From: CAYWNA01 sp964459305
GTDB taxonomy: Bacteria; Planctomycetota; Planctomycetia; Pirellulales; Pirellulaceae
Assembly (NCBI GenBank): GCA_964459305.1
Contig: CAYWNA010000072.1
Location: 1-52,750 of the forward strand
Length of the DNA stretch: 52,750 bases
Direction: 5' to 3'
In this document: positions 1-8,017 of the stretch, piece after piece
Layout: each line of letters opens with the position of its first letter
How positions within the stretch are numbered: position 1 is the first letter of the stretch
Translations under genes and position numbers: made by a program
The notes under the pieces: model-generated
Databases searched by the model: none
What the model saw: only the letters and a program-made list of their open reading frames with translations
What the model was told of the DNA's origin: nothing

Positions 1-503
1 GTCGGCATTGGTGCGGCATTTGCGACAATTGTTCGTCGCGGTCTTCTTCCCGCACGAGTTGCACCGTTGTCGGTACAGTCGAGTTCATCCAACCTCCCCA
101 TCGTCTCCGGCAGGGACCAAAACTCAGGTTATCGGCAAGCTCCACGAAGAGGTGCTCCGGCTCCGCAAGGGGGTGGATCAACTCAAGACGTCGCGCTGAC
201 TGATCACTCGCAACTCAATTCGAAGTATAATGCGGTGGTCCTCGCTCGGTTTCTTGTGCCGGTGAACTGCGGTGTTTGGAATTTGACGTTCTGGGTATTC
301 CTTATGACGCGTCGCGTTTTTCCAATTCGTCGTTATGGCGTTCTGACAGTAGCCGTGCTGTTATTGGGCGGTCTTCTGTATATTTACTTGCTGTTTTCTT
401 CTGGAGAAGCATTGATTCGCTACCATTGCAATTCCAACGGTCTGCAGCACAGCACAATTGAATCGGCGGGCAACGACAATTCCTTCACGTGGAGCTTTCG
501 TGA
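1..503. other. Left edge; no confident gene
   Basis: A plus-strand frame is open from the window edge to 525 and contains one hydrophobic stretch (about 330-400) preceded by arginines, so it could be the 3' end of a membrane protein that begins outside the window. A second plus frame, ending at 199, finishes with a charged helical tail. Neither has a recognisable domain, and the first runs 22 bases into the better supported sulfatase at 504. I therefore do not call a gene here. The last 20 bases hold the sulfatase ribosome site (GGAG at 491-494). Confidence 0.3.
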
Positions 504-1916
504 ATGCGAACGATACTCCTACTGACGGCGGTCGTGCTGTCTGCGGTCTGTTCAACGGTGACCGTAGCGTCCACGGTCGATGTCACAGCGCCGAACGTTT
601 TGTTTATCGCGTGTGATGACCAGGCGTGGTTTCACTTTGGGTTTGTGGGAAGCACCCAGTTCCGGACGCCGCATCTGGACCGATTGGCCAGCCAGAGTGC
701 GGTGTTTACACGCGGATACGTCCCCAGCAGCGTGTGCCGACCAAGCCTGGCGACGATGATCACAGGGCATTATCCGCACCAACACAAGATCGGTGTGGGG
801 ATCGACGGCCTGCGAGCGAGTCCGCAGATCGCCCGACAACGGTTTGAGCGTTTCCCTCCCCTGCCGGAACTCCTGAAGCAGAGCGGATACCTGAGTCTGC
901 AGACCGGCAAGTGGTGGGAAGGTGATTGCCAGCTGGCCGGCTTCACACATGGCATGACGACGGGCGTGCCCGTGCCTGGCAGTGTCGGCGCGAACGACGA
1001 TCCAGCCACCGGCCGCAAAGGGCTCGGACCGCTTGATCGTGGCATGTCGTTTCTGGCCGGTGCCGAGGGGCTGAGAATCGGTCGCGAGGGGCTCAAGCCG
1101 ATCTATGACTTCGTTCGTAACCGTGGCGAGCGTCCGTTTTTTCTCTGGTACGCTCCGATGATGCCACACACGCCCCACAACCCGCCCGACAGACTGCTGA
1201 GGCGATACCAGTCACCTGATCGGCCGGAGACCGTCGCTCGCTACATGGCCATGTGTGAATGGTTCGACGAAACGTGCGGCGAGCTGCTCGGCTTTCTCGA
1301 CCGCGAACATCTGAGTGACAACACGCTGGTGGTTTTCGTTGTGGATAACGGCTACGTGCAGTTGCCCGGTATCAACTGGTTCGACAAACGGAGCAAGCTG
1401 TCGCCCTATGACGCAGGGCTCCGCACGCCGATCCTGCTCCGCTGGCCGGGACACATCAGACCAGCTCGCCATGAGACGCCAGTGCATTCGATCGACCTGG
1501 TGCCCACGACGCTGGCAGCCTGTGGTGTCGATCCGCCAGACGATCTACCGGGGATTAACCTGCTGGAGGTCTGCGATGGCAGGCCACCATCACGAGACGC
1601 CATTTTTGGCGCGACATTCCGCCACAAGCCAGCGAGTGGAATCAAGCCGAACAGACCGGATGACACGGTTGACTATCGCTGGTCTGTCTCCGGTCAGTGG
1701 AAGCTCATTGTGCCACGATCCTGGAACGCTTCCCCGCAACTGTTCGATGTACTGGCTGATCCGCACGAGACAAACGACCTGGCGACCGCACACCCAGGTC
1801 GCGTCAAGGAATTGAAATCAAGGATTGACCGCTGGTGGTCGCCTGCTGTGGCAGCCGATACGCGGCCGCATCAAGACGCGACGGTACCTGAGTCGACTGA
1901 TCCGAAAACTGATTGA
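504..1916 (+). CDS. Secreted sulfatase (type I family) with variant active-site motif
   Basis: A 470-residue protein that would hydrolyse sulfate esters, probably on polysaccharides, outside the cytoplasm. Residues 1-24 form a signal peptide. The alkaline-phosphatase-superfamily metal site follows in PNVLFIACDDQ (about 31-41). The formylglycine motif region reads VCRPSLATMITG, with Cys78. The family norm is C/S-x-P-x-R, and here the arginine is leucine, so maturation of Cys78 by the usual formylglycine enzyme is uncertain. Later landmarks are the GKW motif (GKWWEGD), MMPHTPH and VVDNGYVQ. The start at 504 is preceded by GGAG with 9-base spacing. It heads a plus-strand run with the secreted protein at 1957 and the GH39-like enzyme at 3956, consistent with joint desulfation and hydrolysis of one glycan. 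The fold is certain; substrate and activity are not. Confidence 0.88.
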   Translation: MRTILLLTAVVLSAVCSTVTVASTVDVTAPNVLFIACDDQAWFHFGFVGSTQFRTPHLDRLASQSAVFTRGYVPSSVCRPSLATMITGHYPHQHKIGVGIDGLRASPQIARQRFERFPPLPELLKQSGYLSLQTGKWWEGDCQLAGFTHGMTTGVPVPGSVGANDDPATGRKGLGPLDRGMSFLAGAEGLRIGREGLKPIYDFVRNRGERPFFLWYAPMMPHTPHNPPDRLLRRYQSPDRPETVARYMAMCEWFDETCGELLGFLDREHLSDNTLVVFVVDNGYVQLPGINWFDKRSKLSPYDAGLRTPILLRWPGHIRPARHETPVHSIDLVPTTLAACGVDPPDDLPGINLLEVCDGRPPSRDAIFGATFRHKPASGIKPNRPDDTVDYRWSVSGQWKLIVPRSWNASPQLFDVLADPHETNDLATAHPGRVKELKSRIDRWWSPAVAADTRPHQDATVPESTDPKTD

Positions 1917-1956
1917 AACAACCTACGCGCCATCCAATACTCCAGGGAGCCGCTCC

Positions 1957-3900
1957 ATGTTTTCCATACTGACAATTCTTGTTGCCTCCGTGGCAATCAC
2001 CGCCTCGCCGCAATCGGACGACTATTTCAAAATCCATGTTGTCGATGAAGACACCGGCCGCGGTGTGCCGCTGGTCGAGCTGCGAACGGTCAACAACATT
2101 CGCTTCTATACGGATTCGGCGGGCGTTGTGGCGTTCCACGAACCCGGGTTGATGAACAGTCGCGTGTTTTTCCATGTCAGCAGCCATGGCTATGAATTCG
2201 CGAAAGACGGATTTGGATATGCCGGAACGCGGCTTCAGGTCACGCCGGGTGGCTCTGCCGTACTGAAGATCCGGCGAATCAACGTTGCCGAGCGACTGTA
2301 CCGGATGACGGGAGCGGGCATCTACCGCGATAGCGTTCTGGTCGGTGATAAACCGCCCACCGAGCAACCGCTGCTGAATGGGCTCGTGTTCGGCTCGGAC
2401 AGTGTGGTCAATGCGGTCTACCGGGGCAGGATCTACTGGTTCTGGGGCGATACAAATAAGCCGTCGTATCCGCTCGGCAACTTTCACGTGCCCGGGGCGA
2501 CTTCTGTTCTGCCGGCCGATGGCGGGCTCGACCCGAATGTCGGAGTCAACCTGGAATACTTCGTCGGCAAAGACGGCTTCGGGAAACCCGTGGCGCAGAT
2601 GCCCGGGAAAGGGCCAACCTGGATCGACGGGGTCGTGACCGTCAAAGACCGGGATGGACGCGAACGACTGTTCGCCAAGTACGTCAAGATCAAGCCGCCG
2701 ATGGTCACCTACGAACGCGGGCTGATCGAGTTCGACGACGAGCAGCAGCAGTTCGGCGGCCGCATGCCCATTCCGCTGGACGCTCCACTTCAGCCAGCGG
2801 GGCACCCCCTGAAACGGGTCGAAGACGGCATCGAGTACGTCCACTTCGGTCACCCCTTTCCGCGTGTGCGCGTGCGGGCAACGGCAGAAGACTTACGCGA
2901 CCTGTCGAACTACGAAGCGTTCACCTGTCTCAAACAGGGATTGCGCGAAGCCTCTGCGGAGTTGGACCGTGATGACGACGGCAGGCTGCAGTTTGCGTGG
3001 AAGCACGACACTCCACCGGTGGTTGGGAAGTTCCGTCAGAAACTCATTCAGCAGAAAAAGCTGCGTGAGAATGAAGGGCTGATCCATCTGCAGGACGTTG
3101 AAACCGGCAAGCGAGTCGCGGCGCATGGCGGGTCGGTCTACTGGAACGAATACCGTCAGCGCTGGGTGGCCATCATTCTGGAATCGTTCGGCACGTCGCT
3201 GCTGGGAGAAATCTGGTACGCCGAAGCCGACTCGCCGCTGGGACCGTGGGTCTATGCACGCAAGGTTGTCACACACGACAAATACAGCTTCTACAACCCG
3301 AAGCAGCATCCGATGCTCGACAAGGATGGCGGACGGACGATCTTTTTTGAGGGCACCTACACGAACATGTTTTCGGGTAATCCCGACCAGACTCCACGAT
3401 ACAACTACAACCAGATCATGTACAAGCTGGATCTGGCTGACCCTCGGCTCGTGCTGCCCGTTCCGGTTTATGACCGAACGGCAGCCAGCGATGATGCCAT
3501 CCCGCCATTTGTGACTGGTAAGCGTTTGAGTCGGGATGACCGACGCGGCGCCATTGGCTGGTTCGCACTGGATCGTCCAGCCGGCGAGTCGGTGCCGGTT
3601 TTCGCCGAGCGGAGTGGGGACCGGACCACCGCACTGGTCGTCGGCTCGCAGTCGAAGCCATCGCAGGACTGCGGCCAGCCGCTCTGTCATGCACTCCCGG
3701 CAGACATGTCGGACCCACCCGACACGACGCTACCACTGTACGAATTCGTCAGCGACGACGGAAAGCCGCGCAGATACTCCACTCAGGAAACACTCGACGT
3801 CGCGGGATACCGTCGTTCCAGACAGGTCGTTTGTCTGGTTTGGCCCAGCCCTGTTGACGTGCTGTTTCCCATGGACGCCAAGGGCAGGAGGAGCAAGTGA
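1957..3900 (+). CDS. Secreted propeller-like protein, possible glycoside hydrolase
   Basis: A 647-residue exported protein. I chose ATG 1957, not the longer frame from 1825, because a signal peptide (MFSILTILVASVAITA) begins exactly there and AGGGAG lies 8 bases upstream. Residues about 23-120 resemble a carboxypeptidase-regulatory-like beta sandwich (HVVDEDTGRGVPLVEL, TDSAGVVAF). The remainder has recurring short motifs of a beta propeller: YRGRIYWFWGDTN, VYWNEYRQRWVAI, IWYAEADSPLGPW and TIFFEGTYTNMFSG. The last two resemble blades of GH43/GH32-type or DUF4185-like propellers. No catalytic residues can be assigned with confidence. It lies 40 bases after the sulfatase and 55 before the GH39-like gene, so a role in glycan binding or cleavage is inferred from neighbourhood. 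It could be purely carbohydrate-binding. Confidence 0.72.
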   Translation: MFSILTILVASVAITASPQSDDYFKIHVVDEDTGRGVPLVELRTVNNIRFYTDSAGVVAFHEPGLMNSRVFFHVSSHGYEFAKDGFGYAGTRLQVTPGGSAVLKIRRINVAERLYRMTGAGIYRDSVLVGDKPPTEQPLLNGLVFGSDSVVNAVYRGRIYWFWGDTNKPSYPLGNFHVPGATSVLPADGGLDPNVGVNLEYFVGKDGFGKPVAQMPGKGPTWIDGVVTVKDRDGRERLFAKYVKIKPPMVTYERGLIEFDDEQQQFGGRMPIPLDAPLQPAGHPLKRVEDGIEYVHFGHPFPRVRVRATAEDLRDLSNYEAFTCLKQGLREASAELDRDDDGRLQFAWKHDTPPVVGKFRQKLIQQKKLRENEGLIHLQDVETGKRVAAHGGSVYWNEYRQRWVAIILESFGTSLLGEIWYAEADSPLGPWVYARKVVTHDKYSFYNPKQHPMLDKDGGRTIFFEGTYTNMFSGNPDQTPRYNYNQIMYKLDLADPRLVLPVPVYDRTAASDDAIPPFVTGKRLSRDDRRGAIGWFALDRPAGESVPVFAERSGDRTTALVVGSQSKPSQDCGQPLCHALPADMSDPPDTTLPLYEFVSDDGKPRRYSTQETLDVAGYRRSRQVVCLVWPSPVDVLFPMDAKGRRSK

Positions 3901-3955
3901 CCGGCAACGCGTCAATTGATAAGGGAGAGTCCCGCACTCCAGGAAAGAGCCCTCG

Positions 3956-6748
3956 ATGAAGATAATGCACGCAATTCGACCCGCCTGTTGGTCAGCAATC
4001 GTCATCTTGCTTTGCGGACTGTCTCTCACCGCAGCGATCGAGCAAGAACTTCTTGCAGAAGTCAGGCTGGTGCGCAAGAAGCACGATCCGTACGGTGCGC
4101 CGCGACCGGCCATGGGGCAGGAGAACGTGCCGCTACTGACGACGTTCTATGTACAGCTCGCTGCTGAGGAAGGCGGCGCGTCTGATGAAGTCCTGCCGGA
4201 GTCTGTCTCGATAACGCTGCAGCCGGAACACGGTGAGAAGTTTGCGATTCTCGAGCCGGGGCTACGCTTTGCCGTCGGTTACAGCGGACGGCTCTTTCCT
4301 GGCAAGACACGGAAGGAACGCACGCTTGAGGTTTACGTGGACTCGCGGCGGAAGCTCAGGCCCGCTACGAAGTACATGATCCAGGTTCGAGCGAATTCGC
4401 GTAGTGATGGAGAGCTTTCCAGTGAGGCCGGGATGTGGCAGTTCGCCACAGAATCCGCTCCGCAAACGCACACCGTCGAGTTTGAGGTCTCGCTGAACGC
4501 CACGCCGGTGACGTGGAATGGCGCGTTCTTTTCCGGATTCTGCAAACCAAGCTTCTGCACGAGTTCCTCCAACCGCATCGACAGCTACGAACTGATGCAG
4601 CGTGTGCGACAGACGTCGCCGCGGGCATGGAGTCTGCAGCGAGACTTCTGGATGACCGGGATGGACGACCGTCCGAAGCTGCTCTCACCGCAGCTGCCGG
4701 GCATCGTTCGCGAGCGGGAAACGCGTCGCATCACGACGATCGACCAGCGGAAGGACCACACGCTGCTGCACGTCGAGGACTTCTTCGGTCATCAGCAGTA
4801 CGGCATCGCATCGAACCGTCTGTTGAGCGACGACTATCAGCCGGGGCACGAGGTCCTGATTGCCGATGGGATCGCCAATGCGCGAGTGACTGTCCTCGAT
4901 GTCGACGACGAAGCGAGAACCGTCCGCGTTACGCGTCTGAAGACGCCAGAGCAGGGCTGGAAGCTTGAATACTCGGCACCTTTACCGACGAAAGAGAATC
5001 CCGACTCGCCGGGGCTGTTCCCGCCCGGCGGCTGCTTCCTGAAGAGATTCCGTCCGAGTGGGACTCCGGCTTACTACTGGGGCCGTCTCGATCACGAATG
5101 GGACATTGCTCATCGACGGTTCAAACGCCGACTGATGCCGAACTTCGCCGACGCTCCCGGTGACCTGTCGCTCGACGGACGTAACTGGACGACGGCCAAG
5201 GACTATGCCGAACTGCACGAAGTTGTTCGCACGATCACAGGCCACATCATCGATCGCTATGGCGACGCCGCGTTGGACTTTCCGTGGAGCGTGTTTAACG
5301 AGCCGGATCTGGGTGTTCTGTTCTGGCGCTCGGACTGGGCGGAGTTGCAGAAGTTCTACGACTACACGGTCGACGGCATTCTGCGAGCGTTCGAGGATCG
5401 CGGATGCGATTCAGACCGCGTGATGGTCGGGGGTCTGGAACTCGGTGGCATCTTCGGGGTGCATCTGCGGATTCACGACTTCCTGGTGCACTGTTCGCCG
5501 CGAGCCGATTCGGCGAAGGCAGCACCGGTTCGGAAAGGGCAGCCTCCGACTCTTGTGCCGCTCAACGCGGCGTATGCAGATCGCAGACTCGACAGCAAAC
5601 GTTCGCGGCGCGTCGAGTCGCTCTGCCGAAAACACAACGGACACGGCAGCCCGTGCGACTTCGTGTCGATCCATGCCTACAACACGTCGCAACTGATGGC
5701 CGACAAGCTGATTCGCGCGAAGGAGATCGCGCTCGACGTAGACCCCGAGTACTACGCGGACCTCTGGGTCAACTCGCACGAAGCGTGTCCCGGCTGGGAC
5801 ATGCCGCCCGATCCGGCGTTCGGCGACAGCTACCTGGGCAATGGCTATTTCCCGACGTGGTGTGCTGATGTGATGCGCCGACAACTGCACAAAGCAGCCG
5901 ACGACGCGCGATTCGGTTTCGGGGAGAGTATTCTCACATTCTGGCCGTGGCCGAATGCAGACTTCGGGGGCGGCAATGCCTGCAGCCGGATCATTCAAGT
6001 CGATGACGATGGAGACGGCGTGTCCGATCGTTCCTCGACAATCGCCATGCCCATTCTACACTTCCTGGCCCTGACGAACCGAATGGGAGATGAGTACTGG
6101 GTTCTTCCCGAGCAGACGGTCGACGCACATACCGTGAGCGGCTTCGCGAGCGGGTCAGATGGTCGTACACAACTGCTGGTCTATTCCCATGCTCCGCTCG
6201 ACACGGAAGCACGCTCCGAGCATTCGTTCGACGTCACGGTGAACCTGAGTGGCGTCGAAGGGCGCGAGGTCGCGGTCACGCAGTTCCGTTTCGACAAACA
6301 CCACAATTCCTACTTCCACCTGGGGCGGTCGGTGCGCGAGCAGCGGATTGCTGCCTCAACCGATGCCAGCGACGAGACGAGACAGCGTGTTCGAGCGGCG
6401 GTTCAGAAGCTGGAGAGTGGCGAGAAGCCGGCTATTCTGCAGGGGCTGCGCGAGCTGGCCGAAATCGGGCCTTCTGTGCAGGCTTCCGCCGACTTGCTTA
6501 TCCCGCTGGCCCTGCAGCTTCAAAACAGCAACGACGCCGAAATCCAGGCCGCATTGGCCACGACCGCACATCGAATCTCGTCACAGCAGCCGCATCCGGC
6601 GAGCGTTGCCCGCAAAGTCGAGAAATTGGCGGAACTGCGTCCAACGGCAACATCTACGCAGTCAGTCGATGCCGAGGGGCGTCTGCAATTGAAACTGGCC
6701 GTCTCCGGCAACGGAGCCAATGTTTTGGTGATCGAGCATGACAAATAG
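3956..6748 (+). CDS. Secreted GH39-like clan GH-A glycosidase
   Basis: A 930-residue protein with an N-terminal signal peptide, an Ig-like N-terminal part (about 30-175) and a TIM-barrel core resembling family GH39 (xylosidase/iduronidase type). The segment FPWSVFNEPDLGVLFW carries the clan GH-A Asn-Glu pair; Glu449 is the likely acid/base. Glu609 in WVNSHEACPGW is a candidate nucleophile, by position rather than by firm alignment. A C-terminal beta domain follows, and residues about 800-880 are alpha-helical and HEAT-like (RVRAAVQKLESG, LRELAEIGPSVQ). AGGAAAG lies at 3941-3947; a second ATG at 3965 is possible. It is last in the sulfatase operon and would cleave chains exposed by desulfation. 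Family is fairly secure, substrate unknown. Confidence 0.78.
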   Translation: MKIMHAIRPACWSAIVILLCGLSLTAAIEQELLAEVRLVRKKHDPYGAPRPAMGQENVPLLTTFYVQLAAEEGGASDEVLPESVSITLQPEHGEKFAILEPGLRFAVGYSGRLFPGKTRKERTLEVYVDSRRKLRPATKYMIQVRANSRSDGELSSEAGMWQFATESAPQTHTVEFEVSLNATPVTWNGAFFSGFCKPSFCTSSSNRIDSYELMQRVRQTSPRAWSLQRDFWMTGMDDRPKLLSPQLPGIVRERETRRITTIDQRKDHTLLHVEDFFGHQQYGIASNRLLSDDYQPGHEVLIADGIANARVTVLDVDDEARTVRVTRLKTPEQGWKLEYSAPLPTKENPDSPGLFPPGGCFLKRFRPSGTPAYYWGRLDHEWDIAHRRFKRRLMPNFADAPGDLSLDGRNWTTAKDYAELHEVVRTITGHIIDRYGDAALDFPWSVFNEPDLGVLFWRSDWAELQKFYDYTVDGILRAFEDRGCDSDRVMVGGLELGGIFGVHLRIHDFLVHCSPRADSAKAAPVRKGQPPTLVPLNAAYADRRLDSKRSRRVESLCRKHNGHGSPCDFVSIHAYNTSQLMADKLIRAKEIALDVDPEYYADLWVNSHEACPGWDMPPDPAFGDSYLGNGYFPTWCADVMRRQLHKAADDARFGFGESILTFWPWPNADFGGGNACSRIIQVDDDGDGVSDRSSTIAMPILHFLALTNRMGDEYWVLPEQTVDAHTVSGFASGSDGRTQLLVYSHAPLDTEARSEHSFDVTVNLSGVEGREVAVTQFRFDKHHNSYFHLGRSVREQRIAASTDASDETRQRVRAAVQKLESGEKPAILQGLRELAEIGPSVQASADLLIPLALQLQNSNDAEIQAALATTAHRISSQQPHPASVARKVEKLAELRPTATSTQSVDAEGRLQLKLAVSGNGANVLVIEHDK

Positions 6749-6983
6749 CGGCGACGGTACCGAGGAATACGATATCATTCTGATCGGCTCCGGCAACGCC
6801 CGTGGCGTAGGGGCTCTCTACCGACGGATCGATCAGGCTGACCTAATCGCAGTTTCCGCACGTCTCATCGCGGCCCCCGAAATTCGCAATCAGAACAGTG
6901 TGCGGTCGCTCGTCAGAGAACCTGGGCGACACTTGGAAAGCACAAAGGCCCTTGTGCTCGTTATATCGGCCGGAGAACCTTAG
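6738..6983 (+). pseudogene. Truncated FAD-dependent oxidoreductase start
   Basis: An 81-codon frame that begins inside the last four codons of the GH39-like gene. Residues 10-21 read EYDIILIGSGNA, the beta1-turn-alpha signature of a Rossmann FAD-binding domain (GxGxxA), as at the N-terminus of fumarate-reductase-like or glucose-methanol-choline-type flavoproteins. After the Ala the resemblance stops, the next 60 residues look like no enzyme, and the frame ends at 6983. The most economical reading is a deletion that left the first 20 codons of a third or fourth operon gene. A de novo short peptide is the alternative. The start overlap suggests it was once translationally coupled. Confidence 0.5.
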
Positions 6984-6988
6984 CTTTG

Positions 6989-7031
6989 CATCTCTGATCG
7001 AACTAAATTCTTCAGAGATGGCGTCTTTTTC
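6989..7031 (+). terminator. Intrinsic terminator after the glycan operon
   Basis: Perfect 9-bp inverted repeat CATCTCTGA (6989-6997) and TCAGAGATG (7012-7020) with a 14-base loop, followed by GCG and then TCTTTTT (7024-7030). It lies 5 bases after the truncated flavoprotein frame and would stop transcription from the 504-6983 run. Confidence 0.75.
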
Positions 7032-7360
7032 AGAACGCTAGCTTTCGATTCGCAGACACCATCGCAGCCAGCTGCTGCCAGACGGTCAGTCAGTCGTAGC
7101 GTCCTACAGCCCGTCCGGCCGGAACTTTTCCGGGTGAATGTGCGTCCCATCGTTGGGTCCGTCTAATGTTGATCTAGTGTGGATGTCGAGGCGATATCAA
7201 GTCCATCAGTAAGATGCTGCTTTCCGTTTTGCGCCGACGATTGGCGCGGTCTTCACGCAGCTACCGCGATTCTCATCTCGCACGCGGCCAGAATCCTGCC
7301 ACTTTCTGCGTAACACACCAAACAGAAATCGGCCTATCTATTTGAGGAGTGTGCAAATCG
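7032..7360. other. Intergenic region upstream of the sigma factor
   Basis: About 330 bases without a credible gene on either strand. It must hold the promoter of the sigma factor-kinase operon. The segment GGCCAGAATCCTGCCACTTT (7283-7302) loosely resembles the GGCCAGGATTGACAC flank of the dispersed repeats at 15.9, 44.5 and 48.6 kb, but without the palindrome; I treat this as suggestive only. A strong ribosome site, GAGGAG, lies at 7344-7349. Confidence 0.4.
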
Positions 7361-8017
7361 ATGAGTAGTGTTGTCACGACGAGGCCGATCCCGACGGTAC
7401 CATCGCATGCGGAAGGGCTGATTCATGAAGCCCGGCAGGGAGAGACTGCGAGTCTGGGGCAGCTTCTGGAGTTGTATCGCAACTACCTCCGCCTACTTGC
7501 CGATTCTCAGTTGGATCGAAAGCTGCGGCGCCGCGTATGTCCGTCTGACGTCGTTCAAGAGGCGCTGCTGGAAGCGCACCGGGACTTCGCCCAATTCCGA
7601 GGTGGCAGCGAACGCGAGTTCCTGGCATGGCTGCGACAGATCCTGATCAATAATGTGTTTCGCATGGTGGAAAAGCATATCCTGGCCGGGAAACGCGATA
7701 TCCGCCGCGAGATTTCGCTGGAACAGATCGGCCAAGGTGTGGAGCGGTCAGGGGTGCAACTGAGAACCATGCTGGCGGATTCGGGTGGATCCCCCAGTTC
7801 CTCCGCTCGAAAAAGTGAAAACGTGGTTCGACTGGCGGATGCGATGGCCCAGCTTCCCCCGCACTATCGTGAGGTCCTGGTGTTGCGCAATTTCAAAAAC
7901 ATGCCATTTGAACGGGTGGCGGCGGAGATGGGTCGGTCCCAGGGGGCGGTTCGCGTTCTGTGGCTGCGGGCCGTCAAACGACTGCGTGGATTATTTGATC
8001 AGGAGGTGCACCAGTGA
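7361..8017 (+). CDS. ECF RNA polymerase sigma factor (planctomycete kinase-associated type)
   Basis: A 218-residue sigma-70-family factor. Residues about 20-115 match region 2 (RVCPSDVVQEALLEAHRDF, EFLAWLRQILINNVFRMVEKH). Residues about 160-212 match region 4 (LPPHYREVLVLRNF, then the helix-turn-helix MPFERVAAEMGRSQGAVRVLWLRAVKRLR). I prefer ATG 7361, 11 bases after GAGGAG; a GTG at 7349 would overlap that site. Its stop overlaps the GTG start of the kinase (GTGA), so the two are translationally coupled, the usual arrangement for planctomycete ECF factors paired with a membrane Ser/Thr kinase. The kinase or its sensor domain is inferred to control sigma activity. No separate anti-sigma factor is present. 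Confidence 0.93.
   Translation: MSSVVTTRPIPTVPSHAEGLIHEARQGETASLGQLLELYRNYLRLLADSQLDRKLRRRVCPSDVVQEALLEAHRDFAQFRGGSEREFLAWLRQILINNVFRMVEKHILAGKRDIRREISLEQIGQGVERSGVQLRTMLADSGGSPSSSARKSENVVRLADAMAQLPPHYREVLVLRNFKNMPFERVAAEMGRSQGAVRVLWLRAVKRLRGLFDQEVHQ

Noticed and set aside
552..1178. Long minus-strand frame opposite the first sulfatase
   Set aside because: Shadow of a gene with clear sulfatase motifs on the plus strand; no domain, no ribosome site.
1804..2853. 349-codon minus-strand frame opposite the propeller-like protein
   Set aside because: Arises from the high-GC third-position pattern of the plus-strand gene; no recognisable motif.
7283..7302. Fifth copy of the family A repeat upstream of the sigma factor
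   Set aside because: Only a loose match to the outer flank and no palindromic core; treated as coincidence unless a genome-wide consensus says otherwise.
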